A stretch of DNA of 64,000 bases from Halichoerus grypus (lineage: Eukaryota > Chordata > Mammalia > Carnivora > Phocidae). This document shows, piece after piece, positions 22,184-34,806 of this stretch. Under the pieces are notes generated by a model. That model saw only the letters and a program-made list of their open reading frames with translations, made no database searches and was not told where the DNA came from. Numbering within the stretch: the first letter of the stretch is position 1; the number at the start of each line of letters is the position of its first letter. The translations under genes were made by a program, and so were the position numbers. The stretch lies in assembly GCF_964656455.1 (NCBI RefSeq), contig NC_135714.1, forward strand, positions 62,397,850 to 62,461,849. Direction: 5' to 3'.

Positions 22184-25100
22184 GGGAGATGGGGTGGAAG
22201 CAAAGACAGAGGGTGGAGTTCTAAGCTTATCTGCAGGAGACAGAGGATCAGGTGTGCTCAGAACCTAAGGCAGGGTGCTCAGTGGCAGGCAAACCTGAAA
22301 AGGCAGACAGGCCAGAGGGAGGGTCTTAGGCGTCTTACAAGGAACTGTGGTAGCTAGGTTCTGCAGCTGAGCAGGACAGGGTGCAGAGATGTGATGAGCA
22401 TTGAAGGTGGGCCAGTCTGAGGGTCAGCTCATATGCTTCCTCCTTTTATGCTCTCGGTTAGATTTTCAGGAGGATCGTTTGGAGGGAATAGAGTAAAAAA
22501 GAGTAAGTGCATGGTATTTACTGGCTCTGCGGGCTGAATGAGCTCTGTGGTATGTGAGGTCCTATGTAGAAAGTCTGCTGGCCTCCATTCCAGGTTGTGC
22601 GCAGAAGCAGGATCCACTGGCTGATGGAAACCATCTTGGAGGGAAACACCGGTGCTGTTTATGTCGTACAAATAGGAGGACGGCAGGGCCTACCCTGGAG
22701 CCAATTACAATGAGAATAGAAGACATGCTAGCTCTCTGCAACCCGTAAAAATATCTTCTGTATCCCCAACGTCAAGGGCTGCACAAAGTGTTCAGCATTT
22801 GTTCAGCAGTTTGTTGAACAAGTGTTTGATGAATGAGGAAACGTATTACCCTTTGGGGATCTTTGAAGGACCAGTGTTTCAATAGGAGTCTCAGCCATAA
22901 AAGATAAAAGAACCCTTAATGTTTCTTACTTATCGTGTTCTGTTTACCTTTACTTTAGAACAGGCTTAAAGTGGGCACATCCAAACACCTTCCTAAGTAT
23001 ATAATGGTTGGGCAATTTAGGTAAACTGCTAAAATTTCAATTTGATGAAGTTACTGAATGTAGTCTCTTCTCCTTTCTTCTATCCCATCAAAGAGACCGC
23101 CTGCTAGCACTCCTGTGACAGATTTGCCTTTAAAAAGGGAATTAATTCCCCCTAGATTTTATTCTTCCCTCCGTAACACCTACCCCCATCCACACATCCC
23201 ACATACATATTTACTTTTTTCTCCCTTTCTTTTGGGGGGCCATTTTCCTTTCTCCCATGCCCGGTGTTTTAGTGGGGGATGTTCATGCTGTTATAGGGCA
23301 CTTTGAAATGGGTAATGTTTCATTTGATTACTGGTTTACGTAGCTGACTGCTTCCACATTCCATCCACATACCCATACACAAATGCCTCTGGTAGAAAGT
23401 TGCTGGGAAAATTTGTTCATGCTCCCTCCAGGGAATTAAACCAATTTGCTTTAGTTCAGCCTGGTTGCATTTTTATGCATAAAATGAGAAGAAAGAAGAG
23501 AGCAAGAAGAGAGAGCGAGCGAGAATGATCTTAAAAATTAAAGCTAAACTTGTGATCAATTTCCATATACTGTTTCAGTGCTGAGACAGCCCAAATAAGC
23601 TTTCCAAATAAGCTTTCTCATTATTGGAATTTTTTGCAACATTTGTGCTTGTGCTATTTTTGGTGGCTTTTCACCACTGACCTTGGAATTCGGTCAGTCA
23701 ACCAGGGCTCTTCCAGCACATGCTGAACTTTCCAAGGAGAAGCCTGCCATTTTATGGTAACAACAGGTTTTTCTGGATTGATTCCTCTTGGCAGGGTCAT
23801 TTATGTGGTGACCGGCATAATTTGCCACTTTATTGACCCATCAAAACCAAAAGAAAGTGAACACTGTGCTGAGGAAATTAATTACCGGAAGTTTACTGGA
23901 AATTACCTAATATTCATGCTCACTGTGTCGAATACAGGGCTGAGAGACAAATATGGGGCAGAGCCAAGTGGCACATAAACACATGGCTCTTCAGCACGAG
24001 AGTGGGAGCAGGTACACCAGAGGGTTGAAAGAAGGCATGGGGTCCTGCCAGAGAATTGCATCCTCAGGGGTCCTTAACATTTTCCCTTTTCCCTTGAGTT
24101 TTGTGGTATACACTCCCATACACACAGGGGCAGATGAATGTGTTTTTGTGTGTGCAGATATTAATGTTATTACTACGTTCTTGTGCTTGGTTAAACTGAA
24201 TAGTGTTGTAAACACAGACCACATTATGCACCTGCATACCAGTCACTGCTTTATTTCCTCGGCCTTCCCCGATTTTGGAGTTTGATGCTTCGATCGCTTC
24301 ACCTGAAGGCTCAGCACCACCCAGTCTTTGTACCAATCTAAGTCAGGGACAGACAAGATAGACATGGCCCCTTCTCTACAGCAGGTAGGGCCAAAGAGTA
24401 GTCACCTTCTCAGGGACCAGAACTCATTTTTTAGACCTGGCACTTGGGCTTCTGCCTTAACCCCTAGGCTTCCTCTGCCACCAGCTGGATCTGGTCCAAC
24501 ATCCCTGTTGCCCACCCTGTCCCACTCTTCTTGACCCTGTGGACATCAGGTTCTGGACTGGGCTTCTCCTTTGGTTCCTTCTACCTTGTCTGTTGTGACC
24601 CATTTCCAGGAATTAACAGCCTGTCCCTGAGTCACCCCAGCCTGATGGTCAGGCTTGACCCAGGTAAGGATGCTCCTTGCTTGCCCCATCTACCACATGG
24701 CCTTGTACCTTTCCTGCATGGCTCTTGGGTACCGCTTGTCCTGGATTTATTGTGGTCTCTCTACCAGAGTGGTGGTTCCATTACCTCTTCTTAGAAACCC
24801 TGTTATGGAATCTAACTCTGGATCCAGACTCAGCTCACCATGCCCTGAAAACATTCTTCCTTACCTGTCTTGCCCCTCTTTTCAGTGAACCCCTGTTCCA
24901 CTCTGGTGGGACCGCTGAACTATTGCACACACAAATCCTAGGCATGGGAGCCCATAAGAAAAAAAAGTTGAAAACAACCAAACTAACACACACCATGCAA
25001 GATTCGTTTAAAAAAAGTAGTTCATAAGACTATAACTTTGAGTAAAGAAAGAGTAGAATTTAGCCCGTTTTTATACGTGAGTCAGTGTTTGATTTGTCCG

Positions 25101-25184
25101 ATCCAAACTTCCAGTATTCACAAAGGCCCGAGGATGGAGCTGTGCGTACCCTGTGGCAAGTGCTCCCTTCATTCTGCAAACCCA

Positions 25185-25430
25185 GAGATGGGAGGCAGTG
25201 TGACACAGTGCTTAAGACTGTAGGCTCGGGAGCCAAACCACCTGGATTCCAGTCTTGGCTCTGTCACTACAAACAGTATTTTTTTTTTAAACTCCACACT
25301 TCAATTGCCTATGGGTAAAGCAGCAACAGTAATGTCTGTCATATAGCCTGGTTGTAAGGATTAAAGGAATAAATTCACATATGTCATTTAGGATGGTGCC
25401 TGGCATTTAGTAAGCCCTCCATATGGGTTG
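25185..25430 (+). repeat. MIR-like SINE
   Basis: It starts gtgacacagtgcttaagact, runs through cctggattccagtcttggct, and ends gtgcctggcatttagtaagc. These are the tRNA-related head and the tail of MIR. Confidence 0.75.
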
Positions 25431-25754
25431 GGAGACTTGTATTTCTTCTTTTCATTATCCTTCTTCCCTGTTCCATTTCGCTCTCTCCTACATTCATTCT
25501 CCTTTGACCACTGCTTGAGGTCCTGAGGATATGAAGAGAAATAAGACTCTATCATAGAGTTTCCTATCAGTGAGCTTGCAATCAAGGCAGGGTTAGCTGC
25601 TGGTTACAGGGAGGTAAAGAAATAATCACATAAACCTGCAAATCCGTGCAGTTTATTCTATATCTGATTGCTGTGTAGTCTTAGACTTTGAAGCTTGAAG
25701 AACCAAGCAATTGAACATTTACAGGTTTGTATGAAGGGGGGGGGGGTCATTTTG

Positions 25755-25950
25755 ATTCTTTCCTCTGCCACTTACTGCTATCTGGCTTTGCACGGGCCAT
25801 TTAACTGCTTTGAGCCTCAATTTCCTCAACTGTAAAATGGGGACAATGTCATCTACTTTAAACCATTATGATGAACATTAGAAAAGATGTTTGAAAAACA
25901 TAAGTATGTTATGCCTGGCACATAGTGTGTGGACAATAAAAGGCAGCTGT
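25755..25950 (+). repeat. MIR-like SINE
   Basis: ctctgccacttactgctatc, cctcaatttcctcaactgta, aaaatggggacaatgtcatc and gcctggcacatagtgtgtgg give a clear match to MIR. Confidence 0.85.
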
Positions 25951-26834
25951 TGTCATCGAATCTGTTCCTTTATTTTTCAATTTATGGGAATGAAAATCAA
26001 ATCGCTTATGTTAAGAAACAGAGTTTTGTGCCATTTGCATCTGATTTCAAATAAAATCTACTTTCATATGTTATGGAGAAGTAAATATAGGGAACAGTTT
26101 ACTATATTCATCACAAGTTAAAATCCTTTTATTTTTTTAAAATGCTCAGATTAAGTGTTGAGAGTCTGGAATTTTGTTTCTTAGCCAATACTATGGTATA
26201 ATTAGAGGGAAAACTTAGGGTAACTGAGCCTGTAAAATTACATAGGGGATGCTGACCTAGTTGAGATTTAAAAGCTGTAGTTTGAACAGAGGAACTTGTA
26301 AAGTTAATTATTTGTTGGAATTTTGTTTGACCAGAGCAGCCCAGCCATTTGTGGAAATGAAGCGCTGACCCTTGGAGCCACAGGTCCAAGGCAGTGAAGA
26401 CTTAATGGGTCTTGGCATTATGTTCCAGCACGTGGCTTAGCTCAGCCTGGTTGTGCCCAGGGCAGAGCTCTTGGCAAAGGCATTTATGAAACTGCTGTTC
26501 TGGAATCCTCAAGAAGACAAGGAACCCCTCCTCACCCCCTGGTTCCGTCGGGATGGTCATGGTGAAGCTGGCATCCTCCGTGGCCCCTCCCACATCCCCC
26601 AGAATTGGAGGGTCAGTCCCTATTTCATTGCCAGATTGCCTCATCAGTTTGGGGACCCAGCACATCCTTCCACTGTCTTCACTCATTCTGTTCTGCTCTT
26701 TAAATTGTATGCATTGTTTAAGCCTTCTCTGGTAATATATTGCAATTATGGTCTCTCCCTTAATTGCTGAGTGTCTTGTAAAGGGGACTTATTGCTTCAA
26801 GTGATATTCTTGTCTCTTCCATTCTGTGCGTGCA

Positions 26835-27000
26835 AGGAATATTTGTTGAGTCTCTTTCATGTACCAGGAACCTGAGATACAGAGTGAATGGACGGAAAAC
26901 TGCCCGGGCTTGAGGAACTTACTTCCTCAATGGGAGAAGAGTGTCAGTAAAGAAGTATACAGAAAATTTCAGATCATTACCACTCTATGAATTCATTACT
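26835..27000 (+). repeat. L2-like repeat
   Basis: atttgttgagtctctttcat, gtaccaggaacctgagatac and cttgaggaacttacttcctc follow the common L2-type tail wording. Confidence 0.5.
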
Positions 27001-27387
27001 ATCGGTGCTATAAAGGCAGTTTTAAAAGGTGTGTAATAGGAAGTGACTGATTCTTGAGGCAGGGACAGGTTTTACACTTCTGAATTCCCCATAGTGCTAA
27101 GCACATAGAAGGCCCTCTGGAATAATTTTTGACTGAGAAAAGTGTAAGAAACCATTGCATGGAGGAGAAAGGACAGGAGTGTTCAGGCATGCCTAGACTT
27201 CAGCTTGCAGGTGACTTAACTTCCATTTAGCTTCTATTATTTACTTCCTATCAGCAATTCCTGGCTAGGCGTGGCCTCAGGAAAATTCCAGAGTCTCGAT
27301 TTTACCCACTGGTCTTTTTCTTCCCTCCATCTCCCTCCTCTTCAAGATGGTAGAGTGCCTTATCAGAGCTGGAAGGGTTACTCTTAA

Positions 27388-27440
27388 ACACACACATACA
27401 CATATACACACACACACACATACACACACCCACACACACA
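27388..27440 (+). repeat. (CA)n microsatellite
   Basis: Interrupted CA repeats with occasional TA and CC. Open frames across it on both strands are artefacts of the repeat. Confidence 0.95.
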
Positions 27441-28343
27441 AACAAAAAAAACAACTAAGCTGTTCAGAAGGGGGAACAACAGGATTGCCCTCCTGCTGTC
27501 CATTTCTTGAGGGAACTAGACCCGGGGAAACAAGTGGCGATGGTACTCCAAGTCCTCTCCCGCTTCGGATGTTCATGTAGAGGTTAAATGGAGAAAAAGT
27601 AAAAGCAGCTGCCAGGCTTGCGCCCGGGATCTTCGCTGTAGCTGGAGACCAGCTATGTTTGGCATTTGCCTGTGCTGCTCACAGACCCTTGCTGTGTGCG
27701 CCAAACGACACATGACAGACAAAAGCATCACATACCAGCAGAGAAAGGCCACCACAAATGCAAGGGAGTTTATCTTCCAGACAGATCCCGTTCTTCTGAC
27801 AAATCTGAACCCCCAAATATTTTAGCTGTGGATTACAAACTAGTGACAAGTCTTCTGGCTTTCGGCCCAGTTCCTAGGGTTCACAGTTATTTTAGCTGGA
27901 CTCCATGGCATACATCCTCTCTTTTTCCTATTCCCCGCCCTAATGCTCTCCCTGCACGACCTTCCCCTCCCTTTTTAGGCTGCCCACAGAGCCCACAGCC
28001 CCTCCGTGTTATCACTGTTGCCATCTGAGCAGGCTATGCTAGTGCAGCGGCAAGTCTGAGAGCTCTCCCCGTCAAAAGCTTGGTTTTGGTTGGTGGTCCC
28101 TCTGGCTTTTCAATTTCTGTAGACAAATAGATTCAAGGTATCAGTGGAGAAATCGACAGCCATTTAATTAATAGGGGCTGAGAAAAAACCCAGGAGTCCT
28201 AGCAGCTGTGGGTTGCCATTGGTCCCAGCGGATGAGTGGAATCTGAGAAGTCCGTTTGGCTCATCAGGCTGGGCCGAGGTGGTCACCGCAGTTGAAAACT
28301 TTTGCAGTGTACTTGTGTTGTAGATTTAGAAGTACAGGTAGAG

Positions 28344-28556
28344 AGGGGCGCCTGGGTGGCTCAGTCGGTTAAGTGGCTGCCTTCGGCTCAGGTGGTGGTC
28401 TTGGGGTCCTGGGATCGAGCCCTGTGTCAGGCTCCCTGCTCAGCAGGGAGTCTGCTTCTCCCTCTCCTTCTGTGTTCTCTCTCACACACTCTCTCTCTCG
28501 CTCTCTCTCTCTCTCTTGCTCTCTCAAGTAAATAAAATCTTAAAAAAAAGAAGACA
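28344..28556 (+). mobile_element. Can-SINE with 11-bp target duplication
   Basis: It starts aggggcgcctgggtggctca, has a long interrupted CT tract and ends aataaaatctt-A. tacaggtagag is exact at 28333-28343 and 28557-28567. Confidence 0.95.
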
Positions 28557-29029
28557 TACAGGTAGAGGGGCAGGAGTGAGAGGGGGTGGCTTGAAGAATG
28601 TTCCTTGTGAGCTGAATGTCTGCCATCATCCTCTGACTTATGTACCCGTGAAAAGCTAGCCTACTTGTAAAATCTCTCTCCATGTGGACCTGCCAAAGCC
28701 CCTGCCAGCTGGGAAGTCATCCCTTTGGTTCAAGCTCTACAGAAGACCCTGCTAAAAATTCAGATATGTTACCCAAGATGAGCAAATCATTCAGCTGTAT
28801 CACAAATGTGGTTAATAGATTAATTAGCTATTTACCCAGCATGTGCCTTAAGAAAAAGGACTACAGGCATTTTTCCCCCCCTTCCCCCTGAGTAGTTCTT
28901 TTTCCCCTAAGTATGAAATGAATTCACATGTATTACAAAAAATAATTTGACAAAGTCAGTCAAATTCAAGGCACAATAAAAAAATCAGCGAAAAATCCCT
29001 GACTCAAACTCTCCCAAATTACTACTGTC

Positions 29030-29570
29030 AGTATTTTGGTGAATGTCTTCCTGATTTATGAGTGTGTGTGTGTGTGTGTGTGTGTGTCTTATATGCACAG
29101 ACGTACACACATTATTTTTCAAAGGTAAAATCACACTCTATATATAGTTTTATTGCCTGCTTTCCCCATGTTATTTATTATCCTCCACAAAATCTTTTTA
29201 AAGCTGTTTTATAACTTTCCATCAGGGGCTATGCAAGAATTCATTCAGCTGGTCCTCTGCGGTTTGACGTTTGTTCCTAATTTTTCCATTATCATAAATA
29301 ACCATGATGTAAACATTTTTAATAGAAATTGCGGTACATATATTTGATTAGGGTAAATTCTTTGACATGTGATTGCTGGGCCCAAGGGTATATGTGCACT
29401 CTTTGAAGCCAATGACACTTTAATATGTGACTCTCTTTTGAAAAAGTTGTGATTTGTATTCTGGCTAGACACAAATGAGTGCCTGCTTCCTACCACCCTT
29501 GTCAGCATGAGGTATTATGAGTCTTCTTGTTTGTCAGGTTGGTTGAGGTAAAATGGACTCTTGTTTAATT
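29030..29570 (-). repeat. Old LINE-1-like fragment, - strand
   Basis: atcataaataaccatgatgt, gtgattgctgggcccaaggg, atgagtgcctgcttcctacc and cttgtcagcatgaggtatt resemble L1M-type ORF2/3' sequence read on the minus strand. Confidence 0.6.
29061..29088 (+). repeat. (TG)n microsatellite
   Basis: About 13 uninterrupted GT units within the old LINE-like fragment. Confidence 0.95.
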
Positions 29571-29815
29571 TTTTGCTTTTACTGATTTTTGGGATTCACA
29601 TGAGGAGAGTTGACTTCATCATACTTATCAGCTCATTCCCATGACTAGCCTGGGCCGGCTATTCCTCTCGCTCATCTATCCAGGCCTGTCTGTCTGCCTG
29701 TCTATTCCTTTTGTTTCCATAACCTATTCTCATTTCCCTCCCCGCCCCTCCAGCTCCCCACTTAAGTAATGATTCAAATGCAATTTAACATGTATTCTGT
29801 GTGTGCTCAATTTTA

Positions 29816-29942
29816 TTTATTTATTTTTTTTATTTTAAAAGATTTTATTTGTTTATTTGTCAGAGAGACAGAACACAAGCAGGGGGAGAGGCAGGCAGAG
29901 GGAGAAGCAGGCTCCCCGCCGAGCAAGGAGCCCGATGTGGGA
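29816..29942 (-). mobile_element. 5'-truncated Can-SINE, - strand
   Basis: The T-rich tail (aaaagattttatttgtttat) is followed by a purine tract and aagcaggctccccgccgagc; the tRNA-related head is missing. ctcaatttta occurs exactly at 29806-29815 and 29943-29952, so truncation happened at insertion. Confidence 0.9.
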
Positions 29943-30004
29943 CTCAATTTTAAATATTCATAAATATTAGTAGGTAGGTATTTCATCCTTCTTTTCCTTT
30001 TTTT

Positions 30005-30175
30005 TTTACTTTAAAGACTTTATTTTTTTTAGAGCAGTTTTAGGTTCAGAGCAAAATAAAAAGGAGGGCACCGAGAGTTCCCGTTGACTCCCTGCCCTGA
30101 CACGTGCGTGGCCTCCCCCGTTATCAGCCAGCCTCCAGTGGACTGGTGTATTTGTTACCTCAGTGAATCCTTCTT
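30005..30175 (-). repeat. LINE-1 (L1M-type) 3' fragment, - strand
   Basis: agagcagttttaggttcaga, gcaaaataaaaaggagggca and ccgttatcagccagcctcca follow the well-known L1M 3' region on the minus strand. Confidence 0.65.
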
Positions 30176-30974
30176 TCCCCTTTTTCTTCTCCCGAAGCAC
30201 TGCTTCCAAGATGCATACAGGTCTCTGTGTGCACCTCTAACCGATCGCAAGGAGCTGCTGCTCTCCTGTTTAATTTGCATATGTCTGGCTATTTATGAGG
30301 CTGAAGATTTTTTTCATGTAGTTGTATTTTTTCTGTTAGGAACTCCCTCAAGGACATCTGGGTCTTCAGAATGTATGAAGACCAGATATTCCCATTTCGG
30401 GATGTAAAGTTTTCTGTTGGCACAGGGAGGCAGGTTGAAGATGGAGACCCAGCCTGGAGGAGACGGAAGATTGTAGTAAAAGGATCGAAACTATGATTAC
30501 TGCCATGAACTTCCTTTCCTTTTACATTTGTCTGGCCTTTGTGCTTCTTAGACAAGTAGCCTTGGCCTCCCGTGGGGCTGTGATGGGGGAAAGGAGAGTA
30601 GTCTGGCCAGCATCTGGGCTTCTCCTCAAACAGTCACCAAGCTATTTTCAGTCATTTTCCACAGGGCTTTGGTTGATGTGTTGTAGAGATTGCGAGGGAA
30701 GAGCTTTAAAGTAGGAGTCCTCTGGGAAAGGCTGGAGCCCTTTTTTGTAACTGCTGGAATAATCTCCGAGGGCTCTCTTTACGTCCTTTCTAAGTGAACC
30801 TACCTTTCCCATAGTCTTTACGGTCCTTTCCTCTTCTGTCTCCTGCTGTACTTTAATTTGCTCCCTTTGTACTTACTTGGGCTTTTGACACCAGTTGAGA
30901 CAAGATGTGCTAGATCTCGCACCGTATGCTGCTCATTGGATCACGCGTGACATTCTCCGCTCTCTCAAATATGT

Positions 30975-31090
30975 CATCTCACCATATCCTCATGAGTTAT
31001 GTATAACAACTCTTATTCCCACTTTACAGATTAGGAAAGCAAGGAACAGTGAAATTGAGGGTAAGATAGAACATTTTTTCATCCAGCAAG
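30975..31090 (-). repeat. MIR-like fragment
   Basis: atcctcatgagttatgtata, ttattcccactttacagatt and aggaaagcaaggaacagtg are MIR wording on the minus strand. Confidence 0.5.
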
Positions 31091-32073
31091 AGCTTCTTAT
31101 TGGAAATTTACCCCCCTGATAATACTTTAGAACTTGGCAAGTACTTTCCCGTCATTTGTGTGATGAGGACAAAAGCTAGCGGTTGCTACAAAATGGATAT
31201 GGATGGGAATGAAGGAATCTGACTTGTGGATGACATAGCTGCTTGTGTCTGCAGTTTGGGCTGCTTCTGCGTAGTTGCCGGTGAAAACCCCATTGGCGGT
31301 TTGGAAATCTGAACTGCAGCCTGATGAACCTAAAAGGGCCTGCTGATCCAGTGTGCCAATTCCCTGGGAATGGCAGGAAAACTTATCCCAAAAGGCCATG
31401 GGAAAGGTGAGGGACCAAAGGAGAAGCTCTTTCTCATTCCTGAGGGGCATTTTGAACTGCAGGCTGAGCCCACTGGCGTCTGGGAAGGCTTCCTGGAAAA
31501 TGAGAAGTGGCCCAAAGGAAGTGCTTTTAACACTTCCCTGGAAAGGGGCTGCATTGCATGCTTAGAGAAGCACAGGTTGAAAATTTTTTTACAGCAATCT
31601 TCTATCTCAAAATTATCAAGTAACAAAAATAAGTTTCTTATTTTTAGAGTCTGGTTTCAATATAGAGTTGCCAAAAGAAAGGTAATTCGTTCCTTTTCAT
31701 TTTGAAATGAATTGCTCAGCAAGCCAGCACATGTCTTGCTATGCTCTAGAAAAGTCAGGGGCTTTCCTAAATAAATTATCTACTGCATGTCAGATAAGAA
31801 GATGGTTTTCTCTCATTAGCCCTCTTTTTAAATTTATTGCCACGTTTTCACAATATACAGTCCAAACCCTGGGTGATCTGAAATGTATCACTAAGAGAAA
31901 TTATGGTGAAAAGTCAGGGAGTGACCTTCTCTTTTTCATAATAACCCAAGTGTAATAAAAGCCACATGTAAAATAAGCCTGGGAGAAGAGATTATCTGCA
32001 GCAGCATGTGTTCAGTGTTAGAAATTAGAAATCAATTGCAAAACACAGTAGGAGTATGTCATTATAAGAAACG

Positions 32074-32129
32074 TGACAGCTCAAAAAAAAAAAAAAAAGA
32101 AAAGAAAAAGAAAAAGAAATGACAGCTCA
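32074..32129 (+). repeat. A-rich insert flanked by exact 10-bp duplication
   Basis: tgacagctca occurs at 32074-32083 and 32120-32129 with only a 36-base A-rich tract (A run, then AAAG-type units) between. It looks like a retrotransposon tail without a body. Confidence 0.8.
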
Positions 32130-32454
32130 GCATAGTTCCATATTGAAGAAATAAAAATCCCTTCTGCTGCTTTGCTTGACCATTTGAACATGCCTTTTGT
32201 TTGCTATGGAAACAGAGAAGGTGGCCTCGCATTTGGTACTCTATACAGATGTAGCATAAGTACTTACCATCCTAAGGAGATCTGGATTCCAGCATTTATT
32301 AGGTACATTTACAGCCTCAAGTTTATCTAGCTTAAGTTATCACATGTTCAGACTATGACCTCATGATTAGTTGTTTCCATGTAGAAGATAACTGATAGGA
32401 TGACTGTCATAACCGGTAAAAAAAAAAAAAAAAATCTGCTGTGTGTGTATTCAT

Positions 32455-32730
32455 TTAACATACATTTAATGAATGCTGACTTTGTACCAGTTATCAGTCT
32501 GGACACTGGGGGTTTGAGGTGATTCAAACGTGGCCCCTGTTCTGGAGGATACTATATTCTGTTGAAAGGGATTGATTTGTAACCAAATGAATAGGACATA
32601 GGATAAATAGCATAAGAGAGGAGGTACAACGTGCTGCAGGAACACAGAGGAAGAAGGGACTGTTTGGACAAGTTCAGCAAAGCTTCCCAGAAGTAGTGAC
32701 AACTTAAGCCTCTCAAGTGTAACCAGGATT
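32455..32730 (+). repeat. L2-like repeat
   Basis: acatttaatgaatgctgact, ttgtaccagttatcagtctg and gcaaagcttcccagaagtag match the same dispersed family as at 13165 and 63400. Confidence 0.55.
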
Positions 32731-33399
32731 ACAGGGGCTGTCGAAGGGGCTGGAGGCATTGCCAGCTGGGTGAATCCTGTGTGGGGCATCTGGAACCCAC
32801 GAACCCGTATACGGCATGCTTAGGGCCCCCTGCTGCATGAACTGGCCTGCTCGAGGGAGGTAGCAGAAGGCAGGGCTGAAATGTTAGGTGCAGCTCAGTT
32901 TGTGACAGGCCTGAGTGCCGTCCCTAAGCCTGTAGCCTCTATCCTGCTCATCCTTTGGCCCTGTTCTGATTGGCAACACTAGGGATAATGTTAAAAAATA
33001 TTTAACAAGCCATATGGCACAGATCAGATTGGTCTGAAGGTTGGGGGGTGGGGGGGACGGACCTGAGACTCTCTCCTGTGCCAGAGCTTTCAGTTGCTGG
33101 AACACAGTGTCTTGCAGGCTTCCCAGGGATGAAACCAGAATCATCAGGGAGGGACCAGGATGACATCCCTTTGCCAACCAGGTTGGAAGTATTTTTACTA
33201 GTTTAAAAGCCAGTGCAGCTGAATGTCTGCACCCCTACCAACCAATCCCCGAAGAGAACTAGAGGGTCGTGCTTTAATTTCTCACCTCCTCTGTGCTCCC
33301 TTGACAAAAGATGATTTCATCCCTTAAGAATGTCTTGAGTTAATTACCCTCTCCTCTCCCCACTGCAGAGTAAGCTCTCTAAGAAACAAAACTGATTAA

Positions 33400-33550
33400 A
33401 ACTCTTACAGATGAAGTCCAAGGTCCTTACCTGGCCTTCCATGATATTTGTGATCTGGCCCCTATTGTCTTTTTAGTCTTACTTCCCATCATCCTCTCAA
33501 GTACTTGCTCCCTGGTGCAGTTTGTGCAATGCTACCAATGAGCTCAAGTG
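33400..33550 (+). repeat. L2-like fragment
   Basis: aagtccaaggtccttacctg, tgatctggcccctattgtc and catcctctcaagtacttgc resemble the L2 wording also present at 34130-34560. Confidence 0.5.
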
Positions 33551-34129
33551 ATGGGGTGGTTTAAATGTTTCCTCTAGCTGACTTCTGACCTGTGGCTAGC
33601 TGGGAAGGCCCCACAGGCTAAGCACAGCACCCTGCATGTGGTAGGTGCTTCTGTTGAACATGGATAGATTAGCCTGGCGTAAAACCTTCTTAGGAATGAA
33701 ATTGGGTTTTTTGTTTTTTTTGTTTGTTTAGGTAATGGCTTTGAATCAACTCCCGAGTCAGTAAGGCAGAGGCACAAGAAGGGATAGACACTTCAGATGA
33801 TGACTATAGTCAGTAATTGAAGGGTAGTTGAATAAGAATGAATGACAGATTTCGTGGATGTTCAGGGTGGAATTTGTTACTCGGATCTTTAATCCACATC
33901 TTTAATTATAATGTACTTTGGGTAGCTTATCCTAATATTAACAGTGTTCTCATGTAACACTTATAAAATATAAATAAGGTGTTAAATATAAATGAGTACC
34001 AGGTGTAGAGTACCAAGCAGTGTACTCAGCACAGAGTTAACTAAATGGAAATGGGTTCTGCCCTTATGAAGCTTACGGTCTAGCAAGGGAACCAGCTCAT
34101 AAATAAGTAAACTTTCTTCCATCTCTGTT

Positions 34130-34560
34130 TTTCATCTGCTATTGTCATCTCTTGCCTGGACCAGAGCAGTGGACTCCATGCTGGTCTGTCTGCCTACATG
34201 CAAGTCCTTAAACCCTCCCTACTCGGCAGCCAGAGCGAGCTTTGAGAATCAGGGCTTGTGTTGATCTTGCTTAACCCCATTTGAAACTTCACATTACACT
34301 TAGGGTAAAATCCTAATTTCTTTCCATGATCTCCAAGGTCAAGTTTGATTGGGCCTCTGCCTATCCCTCCAGCCATGAATCAGGGCACTGTGTCCCACCA
34401 TTCCTCACTGCACCCCTCTGTGCCCTGCTGGTCCCTCTGCGTCTGCTAGCTTTAGCCATAGGGGCAGCCATCAGTTCCTTGACCCCCTGAGCTCCTTTCT
34501 TCCCAAGGACTTTGTTGATGCTGTTCTCTGGCTCTCTCCAGGGCTGGCAACTTCTCATCC
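34130..34560 (+). repeat. L2-like repeat
   Basis: ttgtcatctcttgcctggac, cagccagagcgagctttgag, ttagggtaaaatcctaattt and ttgggcctctgcctatccct follow L2-type sequence in order. Confidence 0.6.
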
Positions 34561-34635
34561 TTTAGATCTACCTAAAGTTGGTTCCTTCCGCCCCCACCAC
34601 TGTTATTCTTTATCAGAGAGCCCTTCCTAACATTT

Positions 34636-34806
34636 TTTAAGACGGGGGTCGGGGAGGATCAGAGGGAGAGGGAGAGAGAGAATCTTGAGCAGGCTCCAGG
34701 CCCAGTGCCAGGCCCGACACAAGGCTCGATCTCACAACCCTGAGATCATGACCTGAGCTGAAATCAAGAGTCAGACACTTAACCCACTGAGCCAGCCAGG
34801 TGCCCC
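34636..34806 (-). mobile_element. Older Can-SINE, - strand
   Basis: In reverse it carries ggggcacctggctggctcag and aggtcatgatctcagggttg. Its CT tract and tail are short. The head wording (tgactcttgatttcagctca) is that of an older subfamily. Confidence 0.88.

Noticed and set aside
27277..27576. Open frames on both strands across the CA repeat
   Set aside because: The translated repeats (alternating Val-Cys or Thr-His) are products of the microsatellite.
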